Source: an uncultured Bacteroidales bacterium (GTDB lineage: Bacteria > Bacteroidota > Bacteroidia > Bacteroidales > P3). Taken from it: a stretch of 64,000 bases of DNA. Shown here piece after piece: positions 55,691-64,000 of the stretch. Positions within the stretch are counted from its first letter, which is position 1, and every line of letters begins with the position of its first letter. The position numbers and the translations under genes are program-made. The DNA lies in the NCBI GenBank assembly GCA_905233895.1, contig CAJOFL010000004.1, forward strand, positions 1,138-65,137. The letters are read 5' to 3'. The notes beneath the pieces were generated by a model. The model saw nothing but the letters and a program-made list of their open reading frames with translations. It was not told the origin of the DNA and searched no databases.

Positions 55691-57076
55691 TTATCTGGCC
55701 ATCGTCTCCTCGATTTCCTTGACTGTCTTGGGGATGGGCTTGCCGAGGATGCGGGCGCCGGTACGGGTGACCAGCACGTCGTCCTCGATGCGGATGCCGC
55801 CGAAGTCTTTCCACTTCTCGAGCTCGCGGTAGTTGATGAAGTCCTTGCACTTGCCCTGGGCCTTCCACTGGTCGATGAGGGCGGGGATGAAGTAGCATCC
55901 CGGCTCGTCGGTGATGACGAATCCCGGCTGCAGGCGGCGGCCGCAACGCAGGCTTCCGAGGCCGAACTGCTCGCTGGGGCGTGTCTCGTCGTCATAGCCG
56001 ACGTTTATCTGGCCGTAGTTCTCCATGTCGTGCACGTCGAGGCCCATCATGTGGCCCAGGCCGTGGGGCATGAGCAGGCTGTGGGCACCGCTCTCGACGA
56101 TGTCGTCCACCTTGCCCTTGAGGATGCCGAGGGCTTTGTAACCCTCTGCAAGCTTGCGGCTTGCGGCCTGGTGTACCTCCTTGTAGGTGATGCCCGGACG
56201 GGTCACTCGGGCGGCCTCGAGGTTGGCGCTGAGCACTATCTCGTAGATGGCCTTCTGACGGGCGTCGAACTTGCCGCCTACGGGCACCGAGCGGGTGATG
56301 TCGGAACAGTAGTTCATCGCTGTCTCGCAGCCGGCATCCATCACCAGCATGCGGCCTTTGACCAGCTTGTTGTTGTGTCCGTGGTTGTGGAGAGTCTCGC
56401 CGTGGATGGTCATGATGACGGGGAAACTCACGGGGCCGTTGCCCTTCCAGGCCTCGCCCTCCATGAAGCCGGCCAGTTCGTACTCGTAGCGGCCCGGCAT
56501 GGCCATCTTCATAGCACCCACGTGCATGTTGTAGGCGGTGGCGATGGCTTTCTCGATTTCGCGGATTTCCTCGGCGCTCTTGATGCTGCGCTGCTTGACG
56601 CATGCCAGAATCAACTGGCGCGAAGCGTAGCGGTTCACCGCGTCGTAGCTGATGCCCAGCCAGGCGCTGAGGTCGGCGCGGATATCGGCGCGGTAGGGCG
56701 GCAGGTAGTGGACATTGCCCAGCGAGGCGTGTTGGTCGAGGAATTTCTGCAGGGCCTTCATGTTGCCCGTGTGGCTCACTCCCACGCTGGCGGCCAACTC
56801 TTTGACCGAGGGCAGGGGGCCTGTCCAGATGATGTCGTCGATGTCGTAGTCGTTGGCGAAGATATAGTCCTTGCCGCTCTCGCAGTCGATGACGCCCACC
56901 AGGTCCTCGCGCTGGAGGCCGAAGAAGTAGAGGAACGTGCTGTCCTGGCGGAACCAGTAGGTGTTGTCCTTGTAGTTGCAGGGGGCCTCGTGGTTGCCGG
57001 GGATGATGATAAGGCCGTGGCCCATGTCCTTGCGCAGCTGGTCGCGCCGCGCCATGTAGGTCTCTTTCTTGAACAT
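55691..57076 (-). CDS. pepP: Xaa-Pro aminopeptidase (aminopeptidase P, M24B)
   Basis: Removes an N-terminal residue preceding proline. A 461-residue cytoplasmic protein with an N-terminal creatinase-like domain (1-170) and pita-bread domain. The five metal ligands are visible: Asp in LVMDAGCE, Asp in CSDITRS, His in HGLGHMMGLDVHD, Glu in TDEPGCYF and Glu in IRIEDDVLV. It fits with the S9 dipeptidyl peptidase in breaking down proline-containing peptides. Confidence 0.95.
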   Translation of the reverse strand: MFKKETYMARRDQLRKDMGHGLIIIPGNHEAPCNYKDNTYWFRQDSTFLYFFGLQREDLVGVIDCESGKDYIFANDYDIDDIIWTGPLPSVKELAASVGVSHTGNMKALQKFLDQHASLGNVHYLPPYRADIRADLSAWLGISYDAVNRYASRQLILACVKQRSIKSAEEIREIEKAIATAYNMHVGAMKMAMPGRYEYELAGFMEGEAWKGNGPVSFPVIMTIHGETLHNHGHNNKLVKGRMLVMDAGCETAMNYCSDITRSVPVGGKFDARQKAIYEIVLSANLEAARVTRPGITYKEVHQAASRKLAEGYKALGILKGKVDDIVESGAHSLLMPHGLGHMMGLDVHDMENYGQINVGYDDETRPSEQFGLGSLRCGRRLQPGFVITDEPGCYFIPALIDQWKAQGKCKDFINYRELEKWKDFGGIRIEDDVLVTRTGARILGKPIPKTVKEIEETMAR

Positions 57077-57169
57077 ATAGCGTTGTTTTTTTGTTGATTT
57101 CGATACCTCACCTAACGAAAAAACTCGCCTTTTATTATGTCGAGTGTAAAAAATGTCCTCGGTCGGGGT

Positions 57170-57287
57170 AGGAGAGGGCAGGCGTTGATCAGGCGTTGAT
57201 CAGGCGTTGATCAGGCGAAGGTGGGTCTAATCCGCTGGCGTTCTTGGAGTTATGCGATTTTTAACATTATAAACCACTGGAAATCAG
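57170..57287 (+). repeat. Interspersed intergenic element, copy 3
   Basis: Three GCGTTGATCAG units with GATC at 57187, 57198 and 57209, then the same CTGGCGTTCTT and TTTTTAACATTATA blocks. It lies in the 358-bp gap 57077-57434, upstream of the giant gene's promoter; no gene is seen in this gap. Confidence 0.92.
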
Positions 57288-57317
57288 CGAATAGGCGGTA
57301 TTCTGCAGGCGCAAATA

Positions 57318-57355
57318 TTTTTTTTCTTATATAATAAAAAAAAGTCGTATCTTTG
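57318..57355 (+). promoter_or_regulatory. Promoter of the giant repeat protein gene
   Basis: TATCTTTG (57348-57355) fits TAnnTTTG, with a T-rich block about 20 bp upstream. The leader to the ATG is about 75 nt. Confidence 0.75.
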
Positions 57356-57434
57356 CATTCTCAAAGCAAAGTATGACTATGCCCATAAGTGAAGATTAAA
57401 ATATTAAATATCAACTAATTAACAAACAAACACA

Positions 57435-60400
57435 ATGAAAAAACTTGTACAAAGATTCGCATTGTTGGCGCTTATGCTGCTGCCAATGCTGGCAAGTGCC
57501 ACTGTGACCAATGCGGTGCCGACCCCTGCCGCCCGCGGTTCGGTCACGATTGGCAATGCCCAAGGCGGTGCCGCTTTCGACACCGTGTACGCCAACCCCA
57601 ACCCCGGCTACAAAGTCAGCAAGTGGCTCAACGGAAGCGCCGAGCTTTCCGAAATCCCCGGTGAGGTTGTGTTCGATGGCAACAAGATACTCCTTGACGC
57701 CACCCAGACTTGGAACATTACCTGTGTCTTCGGCTCCGAGAGCTACACCGTCAGTAAGGGCTCGCTCGAGCACGGCGATATCACCGGCGAGCTCGGTGAA
57801 TGGCCTTATGGTAAGCTCATTCACATTACGGCCGAGCCTGAAGATGGCTACCAGTTTGATAGCTGGGCCGATGATCCCACTGCTCCCGCCGATCGCTATG
57901 TCCATGTGACTGGAACCGCGACCCTTTCTGCCACTTTTGTTCCCGCTACCTACAACCTGAACATTACCACTAATGATGGAAGTGATGTAAAGTTCACGGT
58001 TACGGTTATGGATCCAGGGTATACCATACTTTCAACTGACGAGTTCGACTTGGGTAACGGTGATGTGCTGTCTCCTGTTCCGGTCTCTTATGGAAATAAG
58101 GCTTCCGTGTCAGTTACTACTAATGGCCATTTCACTACTCCTATAAACTGGGTTCCTACATCTGGTTCCTCATTACTCTACAGTGGCAATACTTCCTATA
58201 CGATTAGTTCATTCCCTGCCACTGATGTTACCCTTGATATTCAACTCTCCCCTGCTAACGTTATCATCACTGCTTCAAGTATCCTGGATGAACTTGGCAC
58301 AGTCACCGGTGCTGGTACTGTTGGCTATGGCGAAACCGTGCAACTCGGAGCCAATCCCGAAACCGGCTATGTGTTCGACCACTGGGTGAACACCGAAACT
58401 GGCACCACCTACGACCACACCTACAACCCCCTCGTGTTCACCGCCACCACCGACTCCACCTTCACCGCCTATTTCGAACCCGAGCGCTATCATATCGCCC
58501 TTGACGCCACTCCCAACGATGCGGCTACCTTCACCGTGAAGAACCTGACCCTTGGTACCGACGCCGTGGCCTATAACGAGTACGACGACTACCCCAACGG
58601 CACCGGGCTCCAGATTACCGCTGTCCCCGCCCCCCACTTCCAGTTCGACAAGTGGAGCGACGAGAGCACCCTCAACCCCCGCACCGTATATGTATGGAGC
58701 GAAAACAACGTCGACCTGACCGCCCTCTTCGTTCCCGATAGCCACACTGTCACCGTGGTTTCCGATGCCAAGGGTGCTCCGACCCCCTCCGGTGTCTGCG
58801 GGCATGTGGCTCACGACTCGGTCTTCAATGTCACGGTCGTGGCAGCCAACGAGGATGAATATGTGTTCGACCACTGGGAGGACGCCAACGGCAACACCGT
58901 TACGATGCCCTTCACCGTGGTGAGCGATACCACCATTACCGCCGTCTACCTGCCGGTTCAGTACACCGTCACCGCCGTCATCAATGCTGGCGACGAAACT
59001 AAGGGTACCATCAGCCCCGCCACTCAGCTTGTGGATTTCGGCCAGACCGTCACCCTTACTGCTACCCCCAACACCGGATATAACTTCAAGAAATGGAGCG
59101 AGCCGACCCACTTCAACGACTCGACAGACGCGGTGATTCACCCCACCATCGATGTTTCCAATGCCAGTCACACCTACGAGTGGACCGCCAGCTTCGGCAC
59201 AGATGAATTCAAAGTCACTGTGGCCGCTGTTGATGCCGCCTACGGTATCACCCTCGATCCCTCCGGTGTTGAATTTGTGTCGTATGGCAATACGATTACT
59301 GTTGCCGAGGATGTCAACACCAACCCCACCATGTATTATGTGGCTGGCTTTACGGACAACCACGACAACGTCCTCACGATGCCCCTCACCGTTACTCAGG
59401 ACACCACCGTCATTGCCGTCATCGACAGCGTTGAGTACGACCTTACCCTCAGCAGTGCCACCATCGATGGCAAGACCGATACCGTCCTGAAGTACAACAC
59501 CCCCTTCACCCTGACTCCCGATGCCCCTGCCGCTGGCAAGACCTTCAAGAGCTGGACGGTCGACGGCGTTGCTGATGTAAGCACGGATCCCGCATACGAG
59601 TTCACCATGAACGACGACGATATGGAGATCGAGGCCGTCTACGAGGATGTGACCTACACTGTTACTGTCGTCGCCGATCCCACTGAGGGTGGCGATGTCA
59701 CCGGTACCGCCACCGGCGTTGCCCATGGTGCCTCGGTCACAATCACCGCTGCCGCCAAGGCCCACTACACCTTCACCGGCTGGAACGATGGCAACAACGA
59801 CCTGAGCCGTAACATCACCGTGGTGAGCGACACCACCTTCACCGCCACCTTCGCCGCCGAAAGCTACACCATCACCCTGCAGGCCAACGACCCCGTCATG
59901 GGTACTGTTGAGTTCGACGACCCCACTCACGCCACCGTCGAATACAATACCGTCATCCGTCCCTACCTGGTCGCCCATCCCAACCCCGATGGCGGCTACT
60001 ACCTGGTGAGATGGGAGGATCAGAATGGTGTCGAGATCACCGACAGCTATAAGATTGCTTCCAACATCACCGCCACCGCCATCTTCGGCTACAGCACTAT
60101 CAAGGCCAGCTCCTACGTCGTCGAGTACGGCGAGGACACCACTGCCCACATGGATGCCGCCTGGGGTAGCATTAGCAAGAGCGGTGTCGAGGTGTACACC
60201 GGCGAGATCACCATTACCTTCACACCCTCTGACGCACACCACGTCTTCATGGGCTGGACCGACGGCGTCGACGCCACGGTCAACCCGCGCACCGTCATTC
60301 TCACGCGCGATACCAATATATATGCTATGGTTGCCCTCGACAGCCACACCGTCGCCTATGCCACCAACGCCGTTGCTATGGGTACCATCAACGGTAATGG

Positions 60401-63400
60401 CAATGCCAGCGGCACCCTGCTGAAACATGGCACCGAGGTACACCTCGTGGCTGAGCCCACTGCACACCACCACTTTGTGAACTGGAGTGCTGGTAGCGGC
60501 ACTGCTGACACCACCTTTAACGTCGTTGACGATGTTAATCTCACCGCCACCTTCGCCATCGACCAGGTGATTGTCACCGTCAACAATGACGGCAACGGCA
60601 CCGCCACTGGCGCCGGCACCTACGACTGGGGCAACTCCGTTACCCTTCAGGCCACCGCCACTGCCGAAGGCTATGAGTTCGACAAGTGGGTCGATGCCAG
60701 TAGCAACGAGGCCACCGACAACCCCTTGATTTTCCAGGCCACTCAGGATACCATCTGGACCGCCACCTTCAAGAAGGCCTTCTTCTCCGTCGCTATCGAC
60801 GAGGCTAAGGATGACGACAATGAGGTGATGGGTACCGCCGCCATCTCCGGCGTCACTCCCAACGCCCAGGGCAAGTACGAGTATGGCTCGACGCTCACCT
60901 TCACCGCCACCGAAAGCAATCCTGGTTACCATTTCGTGAAGTGGACCTATGAGAACGGCAATCTGATTTCTACCGATAATCCTTACACTGCATTCGCAGT
61001 CGGTGCTCAGGACTACACCATCAAGCAGGTCTATGCTCCTAACCAGTTCGACGTCTCCGTCGCCGCTGATGGCGAAGGTACCGTCTCCGGCGCCGCCACT
61101 GGCAAGGAATACAAGACCACCGTCGCCCTCACCGCTGAAGCCAATCCCGGCTATGTGTTGAACAATTGGACTAGCTCTCCTGTTACCGAGACCAAGACCG
61201 GCGCGAATATCGAAGTTACTGTTCCTGCCAGCAATATTACTTGGACCGCCCACTTTGTTGCGGGCGAGTATGAGGTTGCCGGTGTTGTCGCCGATGCTTG
61301 CACCGGTATGGGTACAGTCAGCGGTACTACCACTGCCACTTATGGCGGCAGCCCTGTTACCCTCACCGCGACCGCCAACGAAGGCTACCACTTCGTCAAC
61401 TGGGACAACAATGATCTTCTGACCGACAATGAACATGCTTTCGATGTGGGTGTCACCAACACTTCTCATACTGCCTACTTTGCCCCCAACACCTACACCC
61501 TGACCATCGCCACCAACTTCCCCGTCCGTGGTCATGTTGAGGAGTCTGACGTCACCGTCACCAGCAAGACCGTCAGCTTCGGCGAAGAGATTACTCTTGA
61601 AGCTATCAGCCACTCTGGCTACGATTTCGAAAACTGGACCCCCATCTCGGGTACTGTGACTACCACCAATCCTCTGACCTTTACCTATAATGTTAACCAC
61701 GACACTACCATAACTGCCAACTTCAAGTATCACCAGTGGACGGTTGCCGCCACCGGTACCAACGGTGCCACTGTCACCGGTGCCGGTACCTTCAGCAACG
61801 GTGCCGAAGCTATCCTCGAGGCCACTCCTGCCACCCACTACACTGTGTGGAAGGGATGGAAGAACGAGGCTGACGCCATCGTCTCGACCGACAATCCCCT
61901 CACCGTGACTGTCCTCAGCGACACCACCCTCACCGCCGTCTATGATGTCGACACCCACACTGTCACCTTCGTTGCCGATCCTAGCAACCGCGGTACCATC
62001 GAGTCTGACGACACCGTCAGCACCAACAAATATCCTTACGGTACTGAACTGACCGTTGTCGCCACTCCGGTCAACGAGCATTACCTGTTCGACGGTTGGG
62101 TCGACGATGCCACTGCCACTGCTACCCGTACCATCACCGTTGAAGGCGATGTCGACTACACCGCCAACTTTGTTGCCGACCAGTACCTGCTCACCGTTGG
62201 TTACTACGAAGGCAGCAATAGCGATATGGGTGTTATCAGCTCCACTCCCGCCACCGGTACCAATATCAGCTACGGCGACGCCGTGGTTCTCTCCGCTGTC
62301 GCCAACACCGGTTACGAGTTTGTGAACTGGGTTGATGCCAATGGCGCCGAGGTTAGCGACGATCCCGCCTACAACTTCACCATGGAGCAGGCCACCGCCC
62401 TCTATGCAGTGTTCTCCTACAAGACCTTCACCATCACCATCAATACTCCTGTCAAGGAGATGGGTTATGTCGAGGTCCGCAATGCCAATGGCGAGACCAT
62501 CGCTCTCGACAGCGTTGAGCACACCATCACTGGTTACCAGACCCATACCAACTACACCGTGATTGCCACTCCGAAGTATGGTTATACTTGGAGCCACTGG
62601 ACAGGTGACAATAGCGGTACCGACTCTCTGTTCACCACCAGCAACAACGACAATACCAATGTGTCGTATGTGGCTTACTTCGCCTATGAGCAGTTTAATG
62701 TCAACCTGACCGCCAACAGCGATGCCCGCGGTACGGTCAGCGGCGCCGGCACCTACTCCTATGCCAACATCATCAACATCTCCGCTACTCCTGAGGCCGG
62801 CTTCCACTTCGTCCGTTGGAACGACAACAACACCGAGAACCCGCGCTCGCTCCTTGTCCAGGGTGACACCAGCATCATGGCCGTCTTTGCCTACGACCCG
62901 ATTAGCACCACCCTCGAGGACTGCGATGAGGTTAAATGGACCTTCGCCGCTCAGAACTTCGACACCACCATCACCACCAGCGGCGTCTATAGCCACACCT
63001 TCTCTGATGTTCTCGGCGAGGACAGCGTTGTCAACAACACCGTCACCGTCAAGCTCAGCACCACCGGTATTGACGCCCAGAGCCGCTGCTACGAGAGCCT
63101 TACTTGGTTGGATGGTGAGACCTACAATGAGAGCAACAACACCGCTACTTGGCACCTCACCAATGTTGCCGGTTGCGACAGCCTTGTTACCCTCAACTTC
63201 ACCTATTTCGAGAATCTCAGCAAGGACACCGTCGTCGAGGCCTGCAACCCCTTCACCTGGGCTTACACCGGCCTGACCTACGACACCGAGGGTGACCACG
63301 TCACCGGTCCTGTCGCCGACGTCAACGGTTGCGACAGCACCACCTCGCTGCACCTCACCTTCACCACTCCGAAGGATACCACCTATACCACCACCGCTTG

Positions 63401-64000
63401 CGATGAGTTCGTATGGACCATCGCCGGTACCGACCACGTCTACACTGCCACCGGCGACGACAGCTTCGTCTTCACCGATGTCAACCAGTGCACCGCCACC
63501 GCTACCATCCACGTCACCATCAACCACAGCAGCAGCGAGCGCTTCGCCGATGTGGATGCTTGCGATGAGTATGCATTTACTTGGACCAACGATGCCAATG
63601 CCCCTGAGACCTTCACTGCCACCAACGAGTATCTCCACGAGTATACCTCGGTTGAGGGATGCCCCAGCGTTGATACCGTGAACGTCACCATCCGTCACAA
63701 CAGCAACACCCGCTACACTGCTGAGGTTGCTTGCGACGAGTTGGTCTACACTTGGGCTAACAGCGGCGAAACCGAGACCTTCACTGTCAGCGATGAGTAC
63801 TACAATGACTACACCTCCGCTGAGAACTGCCCCAGCACCGACACTGTGGTTGTTACCATCAACAACAACACCAACACTGTGCTTGCTGCCGAGGATGTCT
63901 GCGACGTGTTGAACTACACCTGGGCTAACGATCCCACTGGTGCCGACACCGTCATCACCACCAGCGGTACCTACCACCACAAATATAACACCACCGAGGG
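57435..64000 (+). CDS. Giant exported adhesin-like protein with InlB-type repeats, 3' end outside window
   Basis: At least 2188 residues with the frame still open at the right edge. Signal peptide MKKLVQRFALLALMLLPMLASA. From about residue 23 to 1825 come some 23 repeats of 65-80 residues with the core YxFxxWxD followed by TAxF (divergent InlB B-repeat type), a fold used in surface adhesins. From about 1827 a second repeat type begins, with paired cysteines (ACDxxxW ... GCxSxDTV), seven or so copies before the edge. A sorting domain would be expected beyond the edge. The ATG follows a good promoter. Codon use is strongly C-ending except for an AT-richer patch near 57950-58270. Confidence 0.88.
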   Translation, partial: MKKLVQRFALLALMLLPMLASATVTNAVPTPAARGSVTIGNAQGGAAFDTVYANPNPGYKVSKWLNGSAELSEIPGEVVFDGNKILLDATQTWNITCVFGSESYTVSKGSLEHGDITGELGEWPYGKLIHITAEPEDGYQFDSWADDPTAPADRYVHVTGTATLSATFVPATYNLNITTNDGSDVKFTVTVMDPGYTILSTDEFDLGNGDVLSPVPVSYGNKASVSVTTNGHFTTPINWVPTSGSSLLYSGNTSYTISSFPATDVTLDIQLSPANVIITASSILDELGTVTGAGTVGYGETVQLGANPETGYVFDHWVNTETGTTYDHTYNPLVFTATTDSTFTAYFEPERYHIALDATPNDAATFTVKNLTLGTDAVAYNEYDDYPNGTGLQITAVPAPHFQFDKWSDESTLNPRTVYVWSENNVDLTALFVPDSHTVTVVSDAKGAPTPSGVCGHVAHDSVFNVTVVAANEDEYVFDHWEDANGNTVTMPFTVVSDTTITAVYLPVQYTVTAVINAGDETKGTISPATQLVDFGQTVTLTATPNTGYNFKKWSEPTHFNDSTDAVIHPTIDVSNASHTYEWTASFGTDEFKVTVAAVDAAYGITLDPSGVEFVSYGNTITVAEDVNTNPTMYYVAGFTDNHDNVLTMPLTVTQDTTVIAVIDSVEYDLTLSSATIDGKTDTVLKYNTPFTLTPDAPAAGKTFKSWTVDGVADVSTDPAYEFTMNDDDMEIEAVYEDVTYTVTVVADPTEGGDVTGTATGVAHGASVTITAAAKAHYTFTGWNDGNNDLSRNITVVSDTTFTATFAAESYTITLQANDPVMGTVEFDDPTHATVEYNTVIRPYLVAHPNPDGGYYLVRWEDQNGVEITDSYKIASNITATAIFGYSTIKASSYVVEYGEDTTAHMDAAWGSISKSGVEVYTGEITITFTPSDAHHVFMGWTDGVDATVNPRTVILTRDTNIYAMVALDSHTVAYATNAVAMGTINGNGNASGTLLKHGTEVHLVAEPTAHHHFVNWSAGSGTADTTFNVVDDVNLTATFAIDQVIVTVNNDGNGTATGAGTYDWGNSVTLQATATAEGYEFDKWVDASSNEATDNPLIFQATQDTIWTATFKKAFFSVAIDEAKDDDNEVMGTAAISGVTPNAQGKYEYGSTLTFTATESNPGYHFVKWTYENGNLISTDNPYTAFAVGAQDYTIKQVYAPNQFDVSVAADGEGTVSGAATGKEYKTTVALTAEANPGYVLNNWTSSPVTETKTGANIEVTVPASNITWTAHFVAGEYEVAGVVADACTGMGTVSGTTTATYGGSPVTLTATANEGYHFVNWDNNDLLTDNEHAFDVGVTNTSHTAYFAPNTYTLTIATNFPVRGHVEESDVTVTSKTVSFGEEITLEAISHSGYDFENWTPISGTVTTTNPLTFTYNVNHDTTITANFKYHQWTVAATGTNGATVTGAGTFSNGAEAILEATPATHYTVWKGWKNEADAIVSTDNPLTVTVLSDTTLTAVYDVDTHTVTFVADPSNRGTIESDDTVSTNKYPYGTELTVVATPVNEHYLFDGWVDDATATATRTITVEGDVDYTANFVADQYLLTVGYYEGSNSDMGVISSTPATGTNISYGDAVVLSAVANTGYEFVNWVDANGAEVSDDPAYNFTMEQATALYAVFSYKTFTITINTPVKEMGYVEVRNANGETIALDSVEHTITGYQTHTNYTVIATPKYGYTWSHWTGDNSGTDSLFTTSNNDNTNVSYVAYFAYEQFNVNLTANSDARGTVSGAGTYSYANIINISATPEAGFHFVRWNDNNTENPRSLLVQGDTSIMAVFAYDPISTTLEDCDEVKWTFAAQNFDTTITTSGVYSHTFSDVLGEDSVVNNTVTVKLSTTGIDAQSRCYESLTWLDGETYNESNNTATWHLTNVAGCDSLVTLNFTYFENLSKDTVVEACNPFTWAYTGLTYDTEGDHVTGPVADVNGCDSTTSLHLTFTTPKDTTYTTTACDEFVWTIAGTDHVYTATGDDSFVFTDVNQCTATATIHVTINHSSSERFADVDACDEYAFTWTNDANAPETFTATNEYLHEYTSVEGCPSVDTVNVTIRHNSNTRYTAEVACDELVYTWANSGETETFTVSDEYYNDYTSAENCPSTDTVVVTINNNTNTVLAAEDVCDVLNYTWANDPTGADTVITTSGTYHHKYNTTE

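Noticed and set aside
58275-63980. Minus-strand open frame of 1901 codons, Gly/Val/Asp-rich
   Set aside because: It lies exactly in antisense codon register to the giant plus-strand gene, which has a promoter, signal peptide and recognisable repeats. The antisense product is low-complexity with no family motif.

Overview
The window is one continuous stretch of a Bacteroidetes chromosome, most likely order Bacteroidales from a gut-type or other anaerobic lineage. Four things support this: the type IX secretion (T9SS) translocon gene sprA, T9SS C-terminal sorting domains on secreted proteases, promoters of the Bacteroidetes TAnnTTTG type, and the conserved ruvA-sprA neighbourhood. Most genes are GC-rich and closely packed, often with 4-bp ATGA overlaps. 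I see no rRNA, tRNA, CRISPR array, insertion sequence or phage block. Both ends cut through a gene: a class A penicillin-binding protein on the left and a giant repeat protein on the right.

Layout. 1-2.7 kb: PBP1A (partial) and rlmN. 2.74-4.45 kb: an ECF-type sigma factor with two small membrane-anchored proteins and a lipoprotein. 4.8-8.1 kb: three exported proteins, ending in an AT-rich C10 (streptopain-like) protease with a GC-rich T9SS tail. 8.2-10.1 kb: gdhA with its own promoter and terminator, then aroQ. 10.15-12.9 kb: a second ECF sigma/anti-sigma pair with two outer-membrane barrel proteins. 12.9-18.4 kb, minus strand: the operon dnaX-dapF-ligA-PagL-like protein, in which dnaX carries an in-frame TAG between the clamp-loader part and the tau C-terminal part. 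18.5-23.1 kb, plus strand: M16 protease, VWA-like membrane protein, flippase. 23.1-27.7 kb, minus strand: gltS-like, Omp85-like, ribE, HAD phosphatase, DnaQ-like exonuclease. 27.7-33.4 kb: a PlsC-like acyltransferase (plus strand), then minus-strand S9 peptidase, Dpm1-like glycosyltransferase, panC and a YciO/Sua5-family gene. 33.5-54 kb, plus strand: M64 peptidase, beta-helix lipoprotein, ruvA, gingipain-like C25 protease, sprA, TPR protein, DedA, sufS, recN, aroK. 54-57.1 kb, minus strand: nucleoside kinase and aminopeptidase P. 57.4-64 kb: a giant exported adhesin-like protein of more than 2188 residues.

How they work together. The secretion machine (SprA) sits directly after a likely substrate (the C25 protease), and a second T9SS-tagged protease of another family (C10) lies 30 kb upstream. 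Two ECF sigma loci probably control envelope genes. The strongest unexplained signals are: (1) the in-frame amber codon in dnaX; (2) a roughly 110-bp intergenic element present three times in the same orientation, built on GCGTTGATCAG repeated at 11-bp spacing, ahead of the M16 protease, sprA and the giant adhesin; (3) four-unit 7-8 bp tandem repeats inside housekeeping genes; (4) long repeat stalks in the C25 protease and the giant protein; and (5) an abrupt composition change inside the C10 protease gene.
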